From positions 930,001-994,000 of the forward strand of contig CAWIAN010000007.1 in NCBI GenBank assembly GCA_963834135.1: DNA of 64,000 nucleotides. The letters are read 5' to 3'. Origin of the DNA: Bog-257 sp963834135 (GTDB lineage Bacteria; Acidobacteriota; Terriglobia; Terriglobales; Acidobacteriaceae). Made by a program: the position numbers and the translations under genes. Each line of letters starts with the position of its first letter. Position 1 is the stretch's first letter. Below are positions 25,822 through 34,937 of this stretch, one piece after another. The notes under the pieces were generated by a model. That model ran no database searches. It was not told the DNA's origin and saw only the letters and a list, made by a program, of their open reading frames with translations.

Positions 25822-25888
25822 GCTCCCGGCTCCGGTTCAGGCCCGGCATGGTCTAAACTCCGGAGCCGGCGCAGGCTTCCGCGGAAAC

Positions 25889-26536
25889 TCAGCGAGGGCG
25901 GGAGCGGGATGGATGCCCGCTCGAAGAAGCACGTTTGCGCGTTTGTGTCGCCGACTTCTTCGCGGCCTTCATGCATTCACCGCACTCGCGAAACGTCATG
26001 TTCTTTGCCTTGCACCTTGTACTACGTTTCCAATCTAGAAAAAGTTCACCATACGATTTCGTGATGTAGTTTTTGGCGTCAACGTTCAGTGCGCGCGCAG
26101 TACGATCGATCCAGCGCGACTTGCCTTCAATCTCGGCGATGTCGCCGATCGGTGTGTGATCGAGAACGACCTGTCCCTCCCCGTCGGTCCACTCGGAACG
26201 AAACTTTTCATAGACAAACGAAGGAACAAATCCCAGAGCGCGTAGAACGTTGTCCATCTGCTTACCGTCCGAGACGGCGGTTTCGGATTCCGCGCGCGAC
26301 TTGTGCCGTCCCGCTTTACCCTTAGCCTTGTGCGTCAGCTTCCACTCGTCGCCATACTTGCGCAGGCGCAGGATTTCGCCTTTGCGGCGCAGCTTCTGTC
26401 CGGGCAGATCGTAGAGTGTATTGATCTCGTGCGTGGAAGGCGTCTCGCACTTGAAGCCGAGTTCTTCCAGTTTCCGCGCGAGCGCCTTCAGATCAGGAAC
26501 AATGAACTTGATTTCGATTTCCTGCGGGGTAGCCAT
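25889..26536 (-). CDS. cyaB: CYTH domain protein (class IV adenylate cyclase/ThTPase-like)
   Basis: This 215-residue protein is a CYTH triphosphate tunnel enzyme. It opens with the ExExK signature (QEIEIKFIVPD) and continues with charged tunnel strands (LRRKGEILRLRKYGDEWKLTHK, ETAVSDGKQM, EKFRSEWTDGEGQVVLDHTP, DIAEIEGKSRWID). The class includes adenylate cyclase CyaB, thiamine triphosphatase and inorganic triphosphatases, so the exact reaction is open. The C-terminus has a cysteine-containing, strongly basic tail (KKSATQTRKRASSSG). The upstream region holds the tandem repeat element at 26553. Confidence 0.88.
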   Translation of the reverse strand: MATPQEIEIKFIVPDLKALARKLEELGFKCETPSTHEINTLYDLPGQKLRRKGEILRLRKYGDEWKLTHKAKGKAGRHKSRAESETAVSDGKQMDNVLRALGFVPSFVYEKFRSEWTDGEGQVVLDHTPIGDIAEIEGKSRWIDRTARALNVDAKNYITKSYGELFLDWKRSTRCKAKNMTFRECGECMKAAKKSATQTRKRASSSGHPSRSRPR

Positions 26537-26552
26537 GCAGAAAGTCTAAATC

Positions 26553-26657
26553 AGGGGATAGTGGGTAGTGGATCGTGGGTAGTGGATCGTGGGTAGTGGA
26601 TAGATTGTGCGGTGACGAGTGGAACTCCAGAAGCTATCCACTACCCCACAATCCCCT
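26553..26657. repeat. GGATAGTGG-word hairpin element with tandem 14-mers
   Basis: The left arm is AGGGGATAGT followed by three tandem units of GGGTAGTGGATCGT (the last ending ..GGATAG). The right arm (26635-26657), in reverse sense, reads AGGGGATTGTGGGGTAGTGG. The interior is about 30 bp with no gene. The right edge is 4 nt from the polyprenyl synthase stop codon. Confidence 0.75.
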
Positions 26658-26661
26658 GCCT

Positions 26662-27648
26662 TTAGCTTTCCCGTTCCACCACGAATTCGGGTACCCAGAG
26701 CAGTACGCGTTTGATCTCGGAGTCGGGGAAGGTGCAGATGGCTTCGCGCGCCTTGTTGGAGAAATCGACAGCCAGAGCATAAGCGGCATCGATTGAGCCG
26801 TGGCGCTGGAGGATGGAAACGATATCGGCGGGCTTGGTTCCATTGAAGCCGCCCTCGCTCAGGACAGCCTGAATAATCTGGCGCTCCGCGGGTTCGCAGC
26901 GCTCGAGCGCATGCAACACGGCCATGGTCGCTTTGCCCTCGCGAAGATCGCTGGCGACCGGCTTGCCCAGCACTTCTTCGGAGGCCGTGAGATCGAGCAC
27001 GTCGTCGACGATCTGGAATGCCATGCCGAGATTTCGGCCATACTCGGCCAGGCGATTCTGATCGGCATCGCTGGCGCCGGCAAGAATCGCGCCCAGCTTC
27101 ATGCAGACAGAGAACAGAAAGGCTGTCTTGCGATGGATCAACTCAAAATGTTCATCGAGCGAAATCGCTTTGCCTAGGCGCTCAATCTGCAGCAACTCGC
27201 CTTCGACCATCGCCTGCGTCAGGTCGATCAGCGCGTCCAGCACATGGAAATTTCGTTCCTGCACGGCGATCTTGAAGGCCTGCATGTAGAGCCAGTCGCC
27301 GGCCAGAACGCACTTCGCGTTGCCCCATTGCGTGTTGGCGGCGGGGCGCCCGCGGCGGGTCTGCGCTTCGTCGATGATGTCGTCGTGAACCAGCGTCGCA
27401 GTGTGAATGATCTCGACCACCGCGCCCAGTTTGATCGCGCCCTGGCCGCTATAGTTCATCAGCTTGCAGGAGAGCAGCAGCAGGGCAGGGCGCAGCCGCT
27501 TGCCGCCGCCCGCGCGAAGGTACTCGCCGATTTCGGTAATCGCCCGCACGCCGGAAACCGTGTCGCGACCGAACTCGCGCTCGATAGCAGCGAGGTCGTC
27601 GTGCAGCAGGTCGAAAACTTCCTTGGCATTGCGGGTTACGGTATTCAA
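26662..27648 (-). CDS. ispB: Trans-polyprenyl diphosphate synthase (IspB-like)
   Basis: This 328-residue enzyme condenses isopentenyl diphosphate units onto an allylic primer to make the long prenyl chain of quinones. The first aspartate-rich motif is LVHDDIIDEAQTRRG and the second is FQIVDDVLDLTASEE. The GGGKRLRP substrate loop and the GELLQIERLG segment are also visible. TTG 27648 is the likely start, with GGAGG about 10 nt upstream. Chain length cannot be read safely from the sequence. yajQ lies upstream on the same strand, separated by the inverted-repeat element at 27690. Confidence 0.92.
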   Translation of the reverse strand: MNTVTRNAKEVFDLLHDDLAAIEREFGRDTVSGVRAITEIGEYLRAGGGKRLRPALLLLSCKLMNYSGQGAIKLGAVVEIIHTATLVHDDIIDEAQTRRGRPAANTQWGNAKCVLAGDWLYMQAFKIAVQERNFHVLDALIDLTQAMVEGELLQIERLGKAISLDEHFELIHRKTAFLFSVCMKLGAILAGASDADQNRLAEYGRNLGMAFQIVDDVLDLTASEEVLGKPVASDLREGKATMAVLHALERCEPAERQIIQAVLSEGGFNGTKPADIVSILQRHGSIDAAYALAVDFSNKAREAICTFPDSEIKRVLLWVPEFVVERES

Positions 27649-27689
27649 GCTCGATTCGCCTCCGGCAGCCTTTCCACTTGGGCAAGCAT

Positions 27690-27769
27690 TTCACCACGGA
27701 GGCATGGAGTTCACGGAGAAATTAATTCAAACACCAAAATCTCCGTGTACTCCGTGCCTCCGTGGTGAA
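27690..27769. repeat. CACCACGGAGGC inverted-repeat element
   Basis: Arms of about 30 bp (27690-27719 and 27740-27769), nearly perfect inverted repeats starting TTCACCACGGAGGCATGGAG, enclose a 20-nt AT-rich loop. No gene fits inside. A related, less perfect copy is at 63198-63264. Confidence 0.8.
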
Positions 27770-27787
27770 CGTGCACTACTCCGCCCG

Positions 27788-28285
27788 TCAATTACTGCGA
27801 TAGTTCGTGAACTGCATGTCGATCCCGAAATCCTGCTGCTTCAGCAACGCCATGATTTCCTGCAGTGTATCGCGGTCCTTGCCGCTGACGCGAACCAAAT
27901 CCCCTTGGATCGCGGCCTGCACTTTCTTCTTGGAGTTCTTAATGAGCTTGACGATCTCGCGCGCCTTCTCGATCGGGATGCCCTGCTGCATGGTGACGCG
28001 CTGCCGTACGGTTGAACCGGCCGCAGGTTCGATGGTGCCGTAGTTCAGCGACTTCAGAGGAACGCTGCGCTTCACCAGCTTGCTCTGCAGCACGTCGTTG
28101 ACAGCCTTGAGTTTGAACTCGTCGGCCGAGGTGAGGACGAGCACCTCTTTGTCCTCAAGCTGGATGTCGGATTTCGAGTCCTTCAGATCGTAGCGCGTGT
28201 GGATTTCTTTCAGCGCTTGCTGAATGGCATTGCTGACTTCCTGCAAGTCGACCTTGCTGACAATGTCAAAGGTGTTCTCAGCCAT
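27788..28285 (-). CDS. yajQ: YajQ family nucleotide-binding protein
   Basis: This 165-residue YajQ/UPF0234 protein has two ferredoxin-like repeats: ENTFDIVSKVDLQEVSNAIQQALKEI at the N-terminus, then KSDIQLEDKEVLVLTSADEFKLKAVNDVL, then KVQAAIQGDLVRVSGKDRDTLQEIMALL. Members bind cyclic di-GMP and act in virulence or envelope regulation in some bacteria; whether this one binds it is not shown by sequence. ATG 28285 gives the conserved MAENTFDIVS start. The frame extends upstream without family character. Confidence 0.93.
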   Translation of the reverse strand: MAENTFDIVSKVDLQEVSNAIQQALKEIHTRYDLKDSKSDIQLEDKEVLVLTSADEFKLKAVNDVLQSKLVKRSVPLKSLNYGTIEPAAGSTVRQRVTMQQGIPIEKAREIVKLIKNSKKKVQAAIQGDLVRVSGKDRDTLQEIMALLKQQDFGIDMQFTNYRSN

Positions 28286-28529
28286 AGTGTTCAGTGTAGC
28301 AAGACATCCGCCTGGCACTGAAACCGCGGGTACCACTTACGTTGGATTCGGTTCTGTTGAAAAGGTTTAAGGAATGCCGGCTGCGCCGAGCCGTTCCCGG
28401 ACCCGGACCCGCTCCCGTTGATCCCATGTTTCGAGACATTGCCGCCAGAAAGGTGCAGCTCAGGTTAGAATTGAGCATTACAGCCAGACCACTTTCTTTG
28501 TCGGCCTGAAATCGGGGCGATCGGTGTTT

Positions 28530-29660
28530 ATGGTCCACTGCAGTGTTGAAGCGCCGGGGCACGAATTGCGTCGCAGCGTCTGGAAACTCGGTTCCTCCCT
28601 CCTCTTTGTGACAGCGCTGGCGCTGCTGTCCTCCGGATGTAATCGCAGCAACGCCGCGGCTTCGCAAGCGCCCATGGCCATGCCGGTCAAAGTTCAGACG
28701 GTACAGGACCAGCAGATCGGCGATGCCTCCGAGTACGTGGCCACCATCAAATCGCGCAACTCTGCAACCATCATGTCCGACGTTGAGGGATGGATTTTCG
28801 ACATCCACGTTCATTCCGGCCAGCAGGTGAAAAACGGCGACACGCTGATGGAGATCGATCCGCGCCGGCAACGCGCTGAGGTTTCCAACTATGACTCGCA
28901 GAAAGCGTCGAAGGAAGCCGCCTTGCAGTGGGCAAAGTCTCAGCTTGACCGCACCAAGGCGCTGGCGGCGAACGGAGTCGTGAGCAAGCAGGACCTGGAG
29001 CAGGCGCAATCGAACTACGACGGCGCCCTGGCAGATGTAAAGGCCATGGACGCGCAGATTACGTCGTCGAAGGTGATGTTGAAGTACTACAGCGTCTTTG
29101 CTCCCACCGCCGGCACGGTGGGCGATATTCCGGTGCACGTCGGAGACCGCGTCACCAACACCACGCCGCTCACCACCATCGATGAACGGAACGGGCTTGA
29201 GGTTTATATCTCGATTCCGTCCGAGCACGCGCGCGACATCAAGCTAGGCTCGCCGGTCGAGGTGATCGATCAGGCAGGCAAGGTGCTCCTGAAGACCAAT
29301 GTCTATTTCATCTCGCCACAGGTGGAGACCGCGACCCAGTCAATCCTGGTGAAAGCGCCGGCTGACAAAGCGGCGGATATCCTGCGCAATATGCAACTAG
29401 TGCGGGCGCGCATTGTGTGGAACACGCATCCCGGACTGACGATCCCGGTGATCGCTGTTTCGCGTATCAGCGGGCAGTTTTTCGCATTCATCGCCGAAGA
29501 CGACAATGGAAAGATGGTTGCCCGCCAACGGCCGCTGGAGTTGGGGGAAATTGTAGGTAACAACTACTCCGTCCAGAGTGGCCTGAAACCGGGCGAAAAG
29601 GTTGTGGTCTCAGGCGGGCAGAATCTCGCCGACGGCGCACCGATTCAGATTGAACAGTGA
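28530..29660 (+). CDS. RND efflux periplasmic adaptor lipoprotein
   Basis: This membrane-fusion protein of about 376 residues is AcrA-like. A hydrophobic leader ends at SSGC (Cys37), so it is probably a lipoprotein. The barrel-sandwich (lipoyl) half-motif GWIFDIHVHSGQQVKNGDTLMEIDP is followed by a helical hairpin (KASKEAALQWAKSQLDRTKALAANG). The second lipoyl half (VFAPTAGTVGDIPVHVGDRV) and a beta-barrel with a membrane-proximal domain follow. It lies 107 nt upstream of its RND pump. No outer-membrane TolC-type gene is near. ATG 28530 is chosen; GTG 28524 is possible. Confidence 0.92.
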   Translation: MVHCSVEAPGHELRRSVWKLGSSLLFVTALALLSSGCNRSNAAASQAPMAMPVKVQTVQDQQIGDASEYVATIKSRNSATIMSDVEGWIFDIHVHSGQQVKNGDTLMEIDPRRQRAEVSNYDSQKASKEAALQWAKSQLDRTKALAANGVVSKQDLEQAQSNYDGALADVKAMDAQITSSKVMLKYYSVFAPTAGTVGDIPVHVGDRVTNTTPLTTIDERNGLEVYISIPSEHARDIKLGSPVEVIDQAGKVLLKTNVYFISPQVETATQSILVKAPADKAADILRNMQLVRARIVWNTHPGLTIPVIAVSRISGQFFAFIAEDDNGKMVARQRPLELGEIVGNNYSVQSGLKPGEKVVVSGGQNLADGAPIQIEQ

Positions 29661-29767
29661 GTAGTTGGCTGTTTGGAGGCCGCGGCTAAGGATGAAGTTG
29701 AATAGCCGCTTCGACACAGGCCTGAAGGCCAGTTCTTCCACCAATTCCCGCACAAGGGGCACTCGGT

Positions 29768-32700
29768 TTGTTTGCTGATTTCTTCATCAAGCGCCCGGTC
29801 TTTTCTACAGTGACCTCACTGTTCATCGTGATCGCGGGAGCGGTGTGCATTCCATTTCTTCCGGTCGCGCAATTTCCGCAGCTGGCCCCTCCGCAGATTT
29901 CAGTAGCCGCGTTTTATACCGGAGCGAACGCCACTGCGGTCGAATCCTCGGTGACCACCATTCTGGAAGAGGCCATCAATGGCGTGCAGGACATGCGCTA
30001 CATGACCTCCACCAGCGGCAACGATGGCAGCAGCTCCATCAACATTACGTTCGAGCTGACGCGACCTCTCGACCTGGCTGCCGTCGATGTGCAGAACCGC
30101 GTTCAAGGCGTGATGGGACGCCTGCCCGACGAAGTGAAGACTACCGGTGTCACCATCAACAAGGTGGCGTCCTCGTTCGTTCTCGCCGCTGGTTTCTACA
30201 GCCAGGGAAATCGCTACAACGACGAATTCATAAGCAACTACGTCGATATCTACGTCAAGGACGCGATCAAACGTATCGACGGTGTCGCCGATGTGCAGAT
30301 CTTCGGCGAGCGCAAGTACTCGATGCGTCTGTGGCTCGACCCGAACCGCCTTGCGGCGCGCGGACTAACCGCGTCGGATGTGGTCTCCGCGTTGCAGCAG
30401 CAGAATGTGCAGATCGCCTCCGGCCAGGTTGGCGCTGAGCCTACCGCAACCACCCAGATGTACCAAATCAGCGTACGGGCGGTTGGCAGGCTTACCGAGG
30501 CGTCGCAATTCAACGACATTATTCTGAAGCCCGGGTCCAACGGCGCCCTGGTTCGCCTGGTCGACGTGGGACACGCTGAGCTGGGCGCCGAGGATTACAG
30601 CGGCAAACTCCGTTTCAACGGCTACAACGGCATCGGCATCGGTGTCAGCCAGTTGCCCACGGCGAATGCGCTCGACGTGGACAAAGCCGTGCGTGCCGAA
30701 CTCGATCGGCTGAAGAAGCGCTTTCCTCCTGGACTGGAATACGCTGTCGCATTCGATACCACGACCTTCGTCGGCGACTCCATTCGCGAGGTGCTGAAGA
30801 CGCTGGTTGAGGCCATCCTCTGCGTCATGCTGGTGATGTTCGTCTTCCTGCAGGATTGGCGCAGCACGCTGATTCCGGCGGTAACCATCCCGGTGTCGCT
30901 GGTGGGCGCGTTCGCCTTCATCAAGCTCCTAGATTTCTCCATCAACACGCTGACGCTGTTCGGCATCGTGCTGGCGACGGGACTGGTTGTCGACGACGCC
31001 ATCGTCGTCATCGAGAACATTCAGCGGCACATGGGTGAGGAGCACAGCGACTCGCGCGTCGCGGCCTCGAACGCCATGGGGGAGGTGACAGGCGCTGTCG
31101 TCGCAACCTCGCTGGTGCTGGTTGCGGTGTTCGTGCCGGTGGCATTCTTCCCCGGAACTACGGGCCTGCTCTATAAACAGTTCTCGCTGACGATTGCTTT
31201 CTCCATTGCGATCTCGGCCTTCAATTCGCTGACCTTCACGCCTTCGCTTTCCGCGCTTATGCTCCGCCCGGAAACCGGCAAGAAAAACGTGTTCTTCCGT
31301 GGTGTGGAACACATCCTGCATCACACCACCGAGTTGTACGTGGCGAGCGCCAACCGAGCGGTCAAGCTGCGATATCTCGTACTGGTTCTATTCTTCGCAG
31401 GATTAGCAGCAACGTATGTGGTTTACAAGCTGGTGCCTACCGGCTTCGTTCCCGATGAGGACCAGGGCTGGTTCATGATCACGGTGCAGGCTCCGCAGGG
31501 CGCGTCGGTGGAGTACACATCCCAGGCCATGCGGCAGGTGGAAGCGGTGTGCGCGAAAGAAAAGGACATTGTTGGCGCCTTCAGCGTTGTCGGCTTCAGC
31601 TTCACCGGAAGCGGCGCGAATAAGGGCATGGTCTTCCTGAACCTCGCCAACATCGACAAGCGCAAGGGTGAACAGAACTCCGCTGCCGCCGTCGTCAACC
31701 GTTTGCGCGGACCGCTGATGTCACTGACGGATATCCAGGCGTTCCCGTTTCTTCCGCCGGCGATTTCCGGCATCAGCAGCTTTGGCGGTTTTACCTTCGA
31801 GGTGCAGGATGAAGGCGGAAACTCCGTGCAGGAACTCTATAACGTAACCCAGGGGCTGGTGAGGGCGGGGAACGCGCGCAAAGATCTGAGTGGCCTGTTC
31901 AGCGCATTCACCGCCAACGATCCGCAGTTCGTGGTGAAGATCGATCGCGCCAAGGCCCGCAGTTTGCAAGTGCCCATTCAGCAAATCAGCGACGCCCTGC
32001 AGGTGTATATGGGCTCGGCCTACGTCAACGACTTCGACTTCAACAGTCGCGCTTATCGCGTGTATGTGCAAGCCGATCAAAGTTTCCGCCGGCGCCCACG
32101 CGACATTCGCGAGTTCTACGTGCGCTCCGACACCAACGAGATGATCCCGCTCGACAATGTCGTGAACATCACGGAGTCGACGTCGCCGCAGGTGATCAAT
32201 CATTACAACCTGTTCCGCTCGGCCGAAATCGACGGCTCGGCCGGACAGGGCTACAGTTCAGGCCAGGCGCTTCAAGCCATGGAACAGGTCGCGCAGAAGT
32301 TGCCGCTGGGCTTTAACTATTCGTGGTCGGGCCTTTCGCTGGAAGAAATCAAGTCGGGCAAGCAGTCCGCACTGCTCTTTGGTCTCGGACTGCTGCTGGT
32401 TTACCTCACTCTGTCGGCGCAGTACGAGAGCTTTGTCCTGCCGTTCATCATTCTGCTCAGCGTGCCTATGGCCATGCTGGGCGCGCTGATTGCCCAGTCG
32501 CTCCGCGGCCAACTTAACGACGTGTATTGCCAGATCGGATTGGTGATGCTGATCGGCCTCGCGTCGAAAAACGGCATTCTGATTGTGGAATTCGCCGAGC
32601 AGCTACGGGCGAAAGGACTTTCCATTCACGACGCCGCGATTGAAGCGGCGCGCATCCGGCTGCGGCCCATCCTGATGACGTCGTTCGCCTTCATCCTCGG

Positions 32701-32878
32701 CGTGCTGCCGCTGGTATTTGCCAGCGGCGCAGGTTCGCAGAGCCGCCATTCCGTCGGCACCACCGTCTTCGGCGGCATGATCGTTTCCACCGTTCTGAAC
32801 CTGTTCTTCATTCCGGTGTTGTACGTTATCGTGAAGACAATGCTGGAGCGCGAAAAGGCGCCGATAAAGAGCGTCTGA
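29768..32878 (+). CDS. RND multidrug efflux pump, HAE1/AcrB family
   Basis: This 1036-residue inner-membrane proton antiporter has the typical start FADFFIKRPVFSTV and twelve membrane helices in two halves, each followed by a large periplasmic loop. Proton-relay residues are present: the paired Asp of TGLVVDDAIVVIENIQRHM in helix 4 and the Lys of GLASKNGILIVEFAEQL in helix 10. TTG 29768 starts the protein. It works with the adaptor just upstream, and the outer-membrane channel must be encoded elsewhere. Substrates cannot be told. The 13-nt gap to the convergent methyltransferase leaves little room for a terminator. Confidence 0.95.
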   Translation: MFADFFIKRPVFSTVTSLFIVIAGAVCIPFLPVAQFPQLAPPQISVAAFYTGANATAVESSVTTILEEAINGVQDMRYMTSTSGNDGSSSINITFELTRPLDLAAVDVQNRVQGVMGRLPDEVKTTGVTINKVASSFVLAAGFYSQGNRYNDEFISNYVDIYVKDAIKRIDGVADVQIFGERKYSMRLWLDPNRLAARGLTASDVVSALQQQNVQIASGQVGAEPTATTQMYQISVRAVGRLTEASQFNDIILKPGSNGALVRLVDVGHAELGAEDYSGKLRFNGYNGIGIGVSQLPTANALDVDKAVRAELDRLKKRFPPGLEYAVAFDTTTFVGDSIREVLKTLVEAILCVMLVMFVFLQDWRSTLIPAVTIPVSLVGAFAFIKLLDFSINTLTLFGIVLATGLVVDDAIVVIENIQRHMGEEHSDSRVAASNAMGEVTGAVVATSLVLVAVFVPVAFFPGTTGLLYKQFSLTIAFSIAISAFNSLTFTPSLSALMLRPETGKKNVFFRGVEHILHHTTELYVASANRAVKLRYLVLVLFFAGLAATYVVYKLVPTGFVPDEDQGWFMITVQAPQGASVEYTSQAMRQVEAVCAKEKDIVGAFSVVGFSFTGSGANKGMVFLNLANIDKRKGEQNSAAAVVNRLRGPLMSLTDIQAFPFLPPAISGISSFGGFTFEVQDEGGNSVQELYNVTQGLVRAGNARKDLSGLFSAFTANDPQFVVKIDRAKARSLQVPIQQISDALQVYMGSAYVNDFDFNSRAYRVYVQADQSFRRRPRDIREFYVRSDTNEMIPLDNVVNITESTSPQVINHYNLFRSAEIDGSAGQGYSSGQALQAMEQVAQKLPLGFNYSWSGLSLEEIKSGKQSALLFGLGLLLVYLTLSAQYESFVLPFIILLSVPMAMLGALIAQSLRGQLNDVYCQIGLVMLIGLASKNGILIVEFAEQLRAKGLSIHDAAIEAARIRLRPILMTSFAFILGVLPLVFASGAGSQSRHSVGTTVFGGMIVSTVLNLFFIPVLYVIVKTMLEREKAPIKSV

Positions 32879-32891
32879 ACCGCATAGGTCG

Positions 32892-33587
32892 CTACTGATC
32901 ACTTTCCGAATGAGGTTCGTTCTCTCGAATCAACTTCATTGTTCCAGAAGCGAGAAACATGCAGCCGAAGAAGTGCTCCTCGACTTCCATTTCCCCTGTG
33001 TGATCCGCCAGCAACTTCCAGGGTTCATAAGCCAGCGGCGGCGTCGAAGCAAACGACAGCTTCGAAAGTGCTAGTCCCGCCAGGGAGCTGAGCAAACCTC
33101 CCAGCGGACGGTTGGAGAGCTTCGCCCCGAAGGCAACCACACTCGCTCCGGCGGCCATGTGCGGTAAGAGGTTGGCCAGCGCGGAAGGCGAGGCGTACAC
33201 GTCAGGCGCACCAAGCACCACCAGCCCGGCGAAAGTGCCTTCCAGCGCAGCGGTCTGGGCGGGTGACTCAATGACTTGAACATTGTGCCAACCGTTTCTC
33301 GCGGCTCTCGTCCGGGCGCCGGCCGCCATCTCCGGGCTTATCTCAATCCCGACTACTTCACCGGAGGGGCCGACCGCGTCAACCAGGTACGGAAAACTGC
33401 CTCCCGGTCCACACCCGGCATCGAGGACTCGGTCTCCCGGTTTGAGTCGAAGCAACTGAACGGCTCGCTCACGCAGAGACTTTATGAAGAAGAGATCGAA
33501 GTTCGGGAAGCTTCGAATAACGGGGGCAATGAGCCGAGCATACGGCGGTGTTCGTTCCGAAACGTTCTCATTAGCCGCTTGTGCCAT
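32892..33587 (-). CDS. Class I SAM-dependent methyltransferase
   Basis: This 231-residue enzyme has the SAM-binding motif I VLDAGCGPGGSFPYLVDAVG, the acidic end of strand 2 (VVGIEISPEMAAGARTRA), and a post-I region with VQVIESPAQTAALEGTFAGLVVLGAPDVYASP. The C-terminal half contains LASGTMKLIREN. It resembles small-molecule or UbiE-type methyltransferases; the acceptor is unknown. It is convergent with the RND pump and divergent from the universal stress gene. Confidence 0.88.
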   Translation of the reverse strand: MAQAANENVSERTPPYARLIAPVIRSFPNFDLFFIKSLRERAVQLLRLKPGDRVLDAGCGPGGSFPYLVDAVGPSGEVVGIEISPEMAAGARTRAARNGWHNVQVIESPAQTAALEGTFAGLVVLGAPDVYASPSALANLLPHMAAGASVVAFGAKLSNRPLGGLLSSLAGLALSKLSFASTPPLAYEPWKLLADHTGEMEVEEHFFGCMFLASGTMKLIRENEPHSESDQ

Positions 33588-33819
33588 ACACAGGCCTCGT
33601 TATGCGAACCTAGCAGAAGCCCCGCGGTCCTTCAATGCGATCGCCGCAGATGCCGTAGGTCCAGGCGTTGAGCCTCCAGTGACTTACATCACAGCATTTC
33701 GGTACGAATCGCGCTACAACAGAGCTAGAAGTGGAAGAGGTTGGACGCACCCTCTCCCGTTGGTGCGCGGCCGCTTCCCGTAACCGCCCCCACCCCCAGG
33801 TGGGGAGAATGGTCGCACC

Positions 33820-34722
33820 ATGGCCACAGCGCAGCTCACACCGATCGGGGTGGGCATTCACAATGTGCTCATCGCGACAGACTTTTCCCGCTACTCCAAT
33901 CAGGCGCTCGATTTCGGCCTGAAATTGGCCAAGGGCTACAAAGCCCAGACCTATGTAGTCTTTGTAGTACCCAGTGACGAATTCATGCTCGCCGGTCCCG
34001 AGGCCTACGTCGCCGCTAAGGAAGCCGCTCGCCGTGATCTGGAGAATCTTAAGGTCGAGCTAAAGGCATCGCATTGCTGCGAAGAAGGCAAGGATTATCA
34101 CCTCTACCTGCTGGAAGGCGACGTCGCACAGAGCATCCTCAACTTCGCCCATGAGAAGCATATCGACCTAATTGTAGTCGGGACTCACGGCCGCGGCGGC
34201 CTGGGCAAGGCAATCATGGGCTCAGTGTCCGAACTGGTCTTCCGCGGATCTCCCGTTCCGGTACTAACGATCGGGCCGAATGCCAGGCATGTCCATCATG
34301 CGCTGGCGCCAAAAAACATTTTGGTGGCTGCGGACTTCACTCCGGTGTCGGAACGGGCAGCGCAATATGCCGCAGGTCTTGCGTCGAAACACCATTCCAA
34401 ACTAACTCTGCTTCACGTGGTGAATCCCAAGGAGCTGGAGCATTGCCCGGATCCGGATCGGATTCGGCAAGCGATGGAAGCCAAACTCCAAGCCCTGCTG
34501 GGCCCCGAAGCCTCTGTGCCCTGCACGCTACGCATCGAGTCGGGACGCGTGGTTCCCGCTGTATTGCACACGGCCGAAGAATTGGAAGCCGACGTGCTTG
34601 TTGTAGGTGTGCGCCCGGCTCTTCCGGTTTTGAGCCGGTTTATGTGGCCGAACGCCTCAGAAATTGTTCGCGAGTCGCCCTGCCCGGTCCTGACCGTCCG
34701 GGAGCGACACAGCGAAGAGTGA
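33820..34722 (+). CDS. Universal stress protein, two-domain
   Basis: This 300-residue protein has tandem UspA domains. The first (about 8-150) has the ATP-binding signature VVGTHGRGGLGKAIMGSVSELVF. The second (about 160-300) starts KNILVAADFTPVSERAAQYAAGLA but lacks the glycine-rich signature (VVGVRPALPVLSRFMWPNASEI), so probably only domain one binds nucleotide. Such proteins respond to starvation, oxygen stress or DNA damage. A 63-residue gene with a strong ribosome site follows 23 nt downstream and is probably cotranscribed. Confidence 0.93.
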   Translation: MATAQLTPIGVGIHNVLIATDFSRYSNQALDFGLKLAKGYKAQTYVVFVVPSDEFMLAGPEAYVAAKEAARRDLENLKVELKASHCCEEGKDYHLYLLEGDVAQSILNFAHEKHIDLIVVGTHGRGGLGKAIMGSVSELVFRGSPVPVLTIGPNARHVHHALAPKNILVAADFTPVSERAAQYAAGLASKHHSKLTLLHVVNPKELEHCPDPDRIRQAMEAKLQALLGPEASVPCTLRIESGRVVPAVLHTAEELEADVLVVGVRPALPVLSRFMWPNASEIVRESPCPVLTVRERHSEE

Positions 34723-34745
34723 TGACCAAATCAATGGGAGGATGA

Positions 34746-34937
34746 ATGTTCAAGGAAAATGTACTTGTCGAAGAAAGCCACGCAGTTCCTGAGATCAGTC
34801 CAGAGCTGCTGGCAAAGCTGAAGAAGGAGGACATGCAGCAGGCGGTCGTCGAACGTTTCAGAAGCAGCAACACAAAGCCGACTGTCCGACGTGGTGCCCA
34901 CCCATCCCAATGGCGTCCTGCTGACGAAGAGTGCTGA
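34746..34937 (+). CDS. Small protein after universal stress gene, unknown
   Basis: This 63-residue frame has GGGAGGATGA directly before ATG 34746, a strong ribosome site. The N-terminal half (MFKENVLVEESH, then ISPELLAKLKKEDMQQAVVE) is charged and helix-prone. The C-terminal half is rich in Ser, Arg and Pro. I recognise no family. The position, 23 nt after the universal stress gene, suggests translation from the same message. Coding potential is uncertain because the second half has low-complexity composition. Confidence 0.55.
   Translation: MFKENVLVEESHAVPEISPELLAKLKKEDMQQAVVERFRSSNTKPTVRRGAHPSQWRPADEEC

Noticed and set aside
26553..26610. Tandem 14-bp repeats considered as a CRISPR remnant
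   Set aside because: The units are directly adjacent, with no spacers, and no cas gene is present. They are arm words of a hairpin element.
28278..29228. Minus-strand open frame opposite the RND adaptor
   Set aside because: It overlaps a clear adaptor gene and shows no recognisable product.
33610..33861. Minus-strand 83-codon frame between methyltransferase and stress gene
   Set aside because: It overlaps the stress gene start. It has low-complexity Ser/Arg/Cys composition, no ribosome site and no family.
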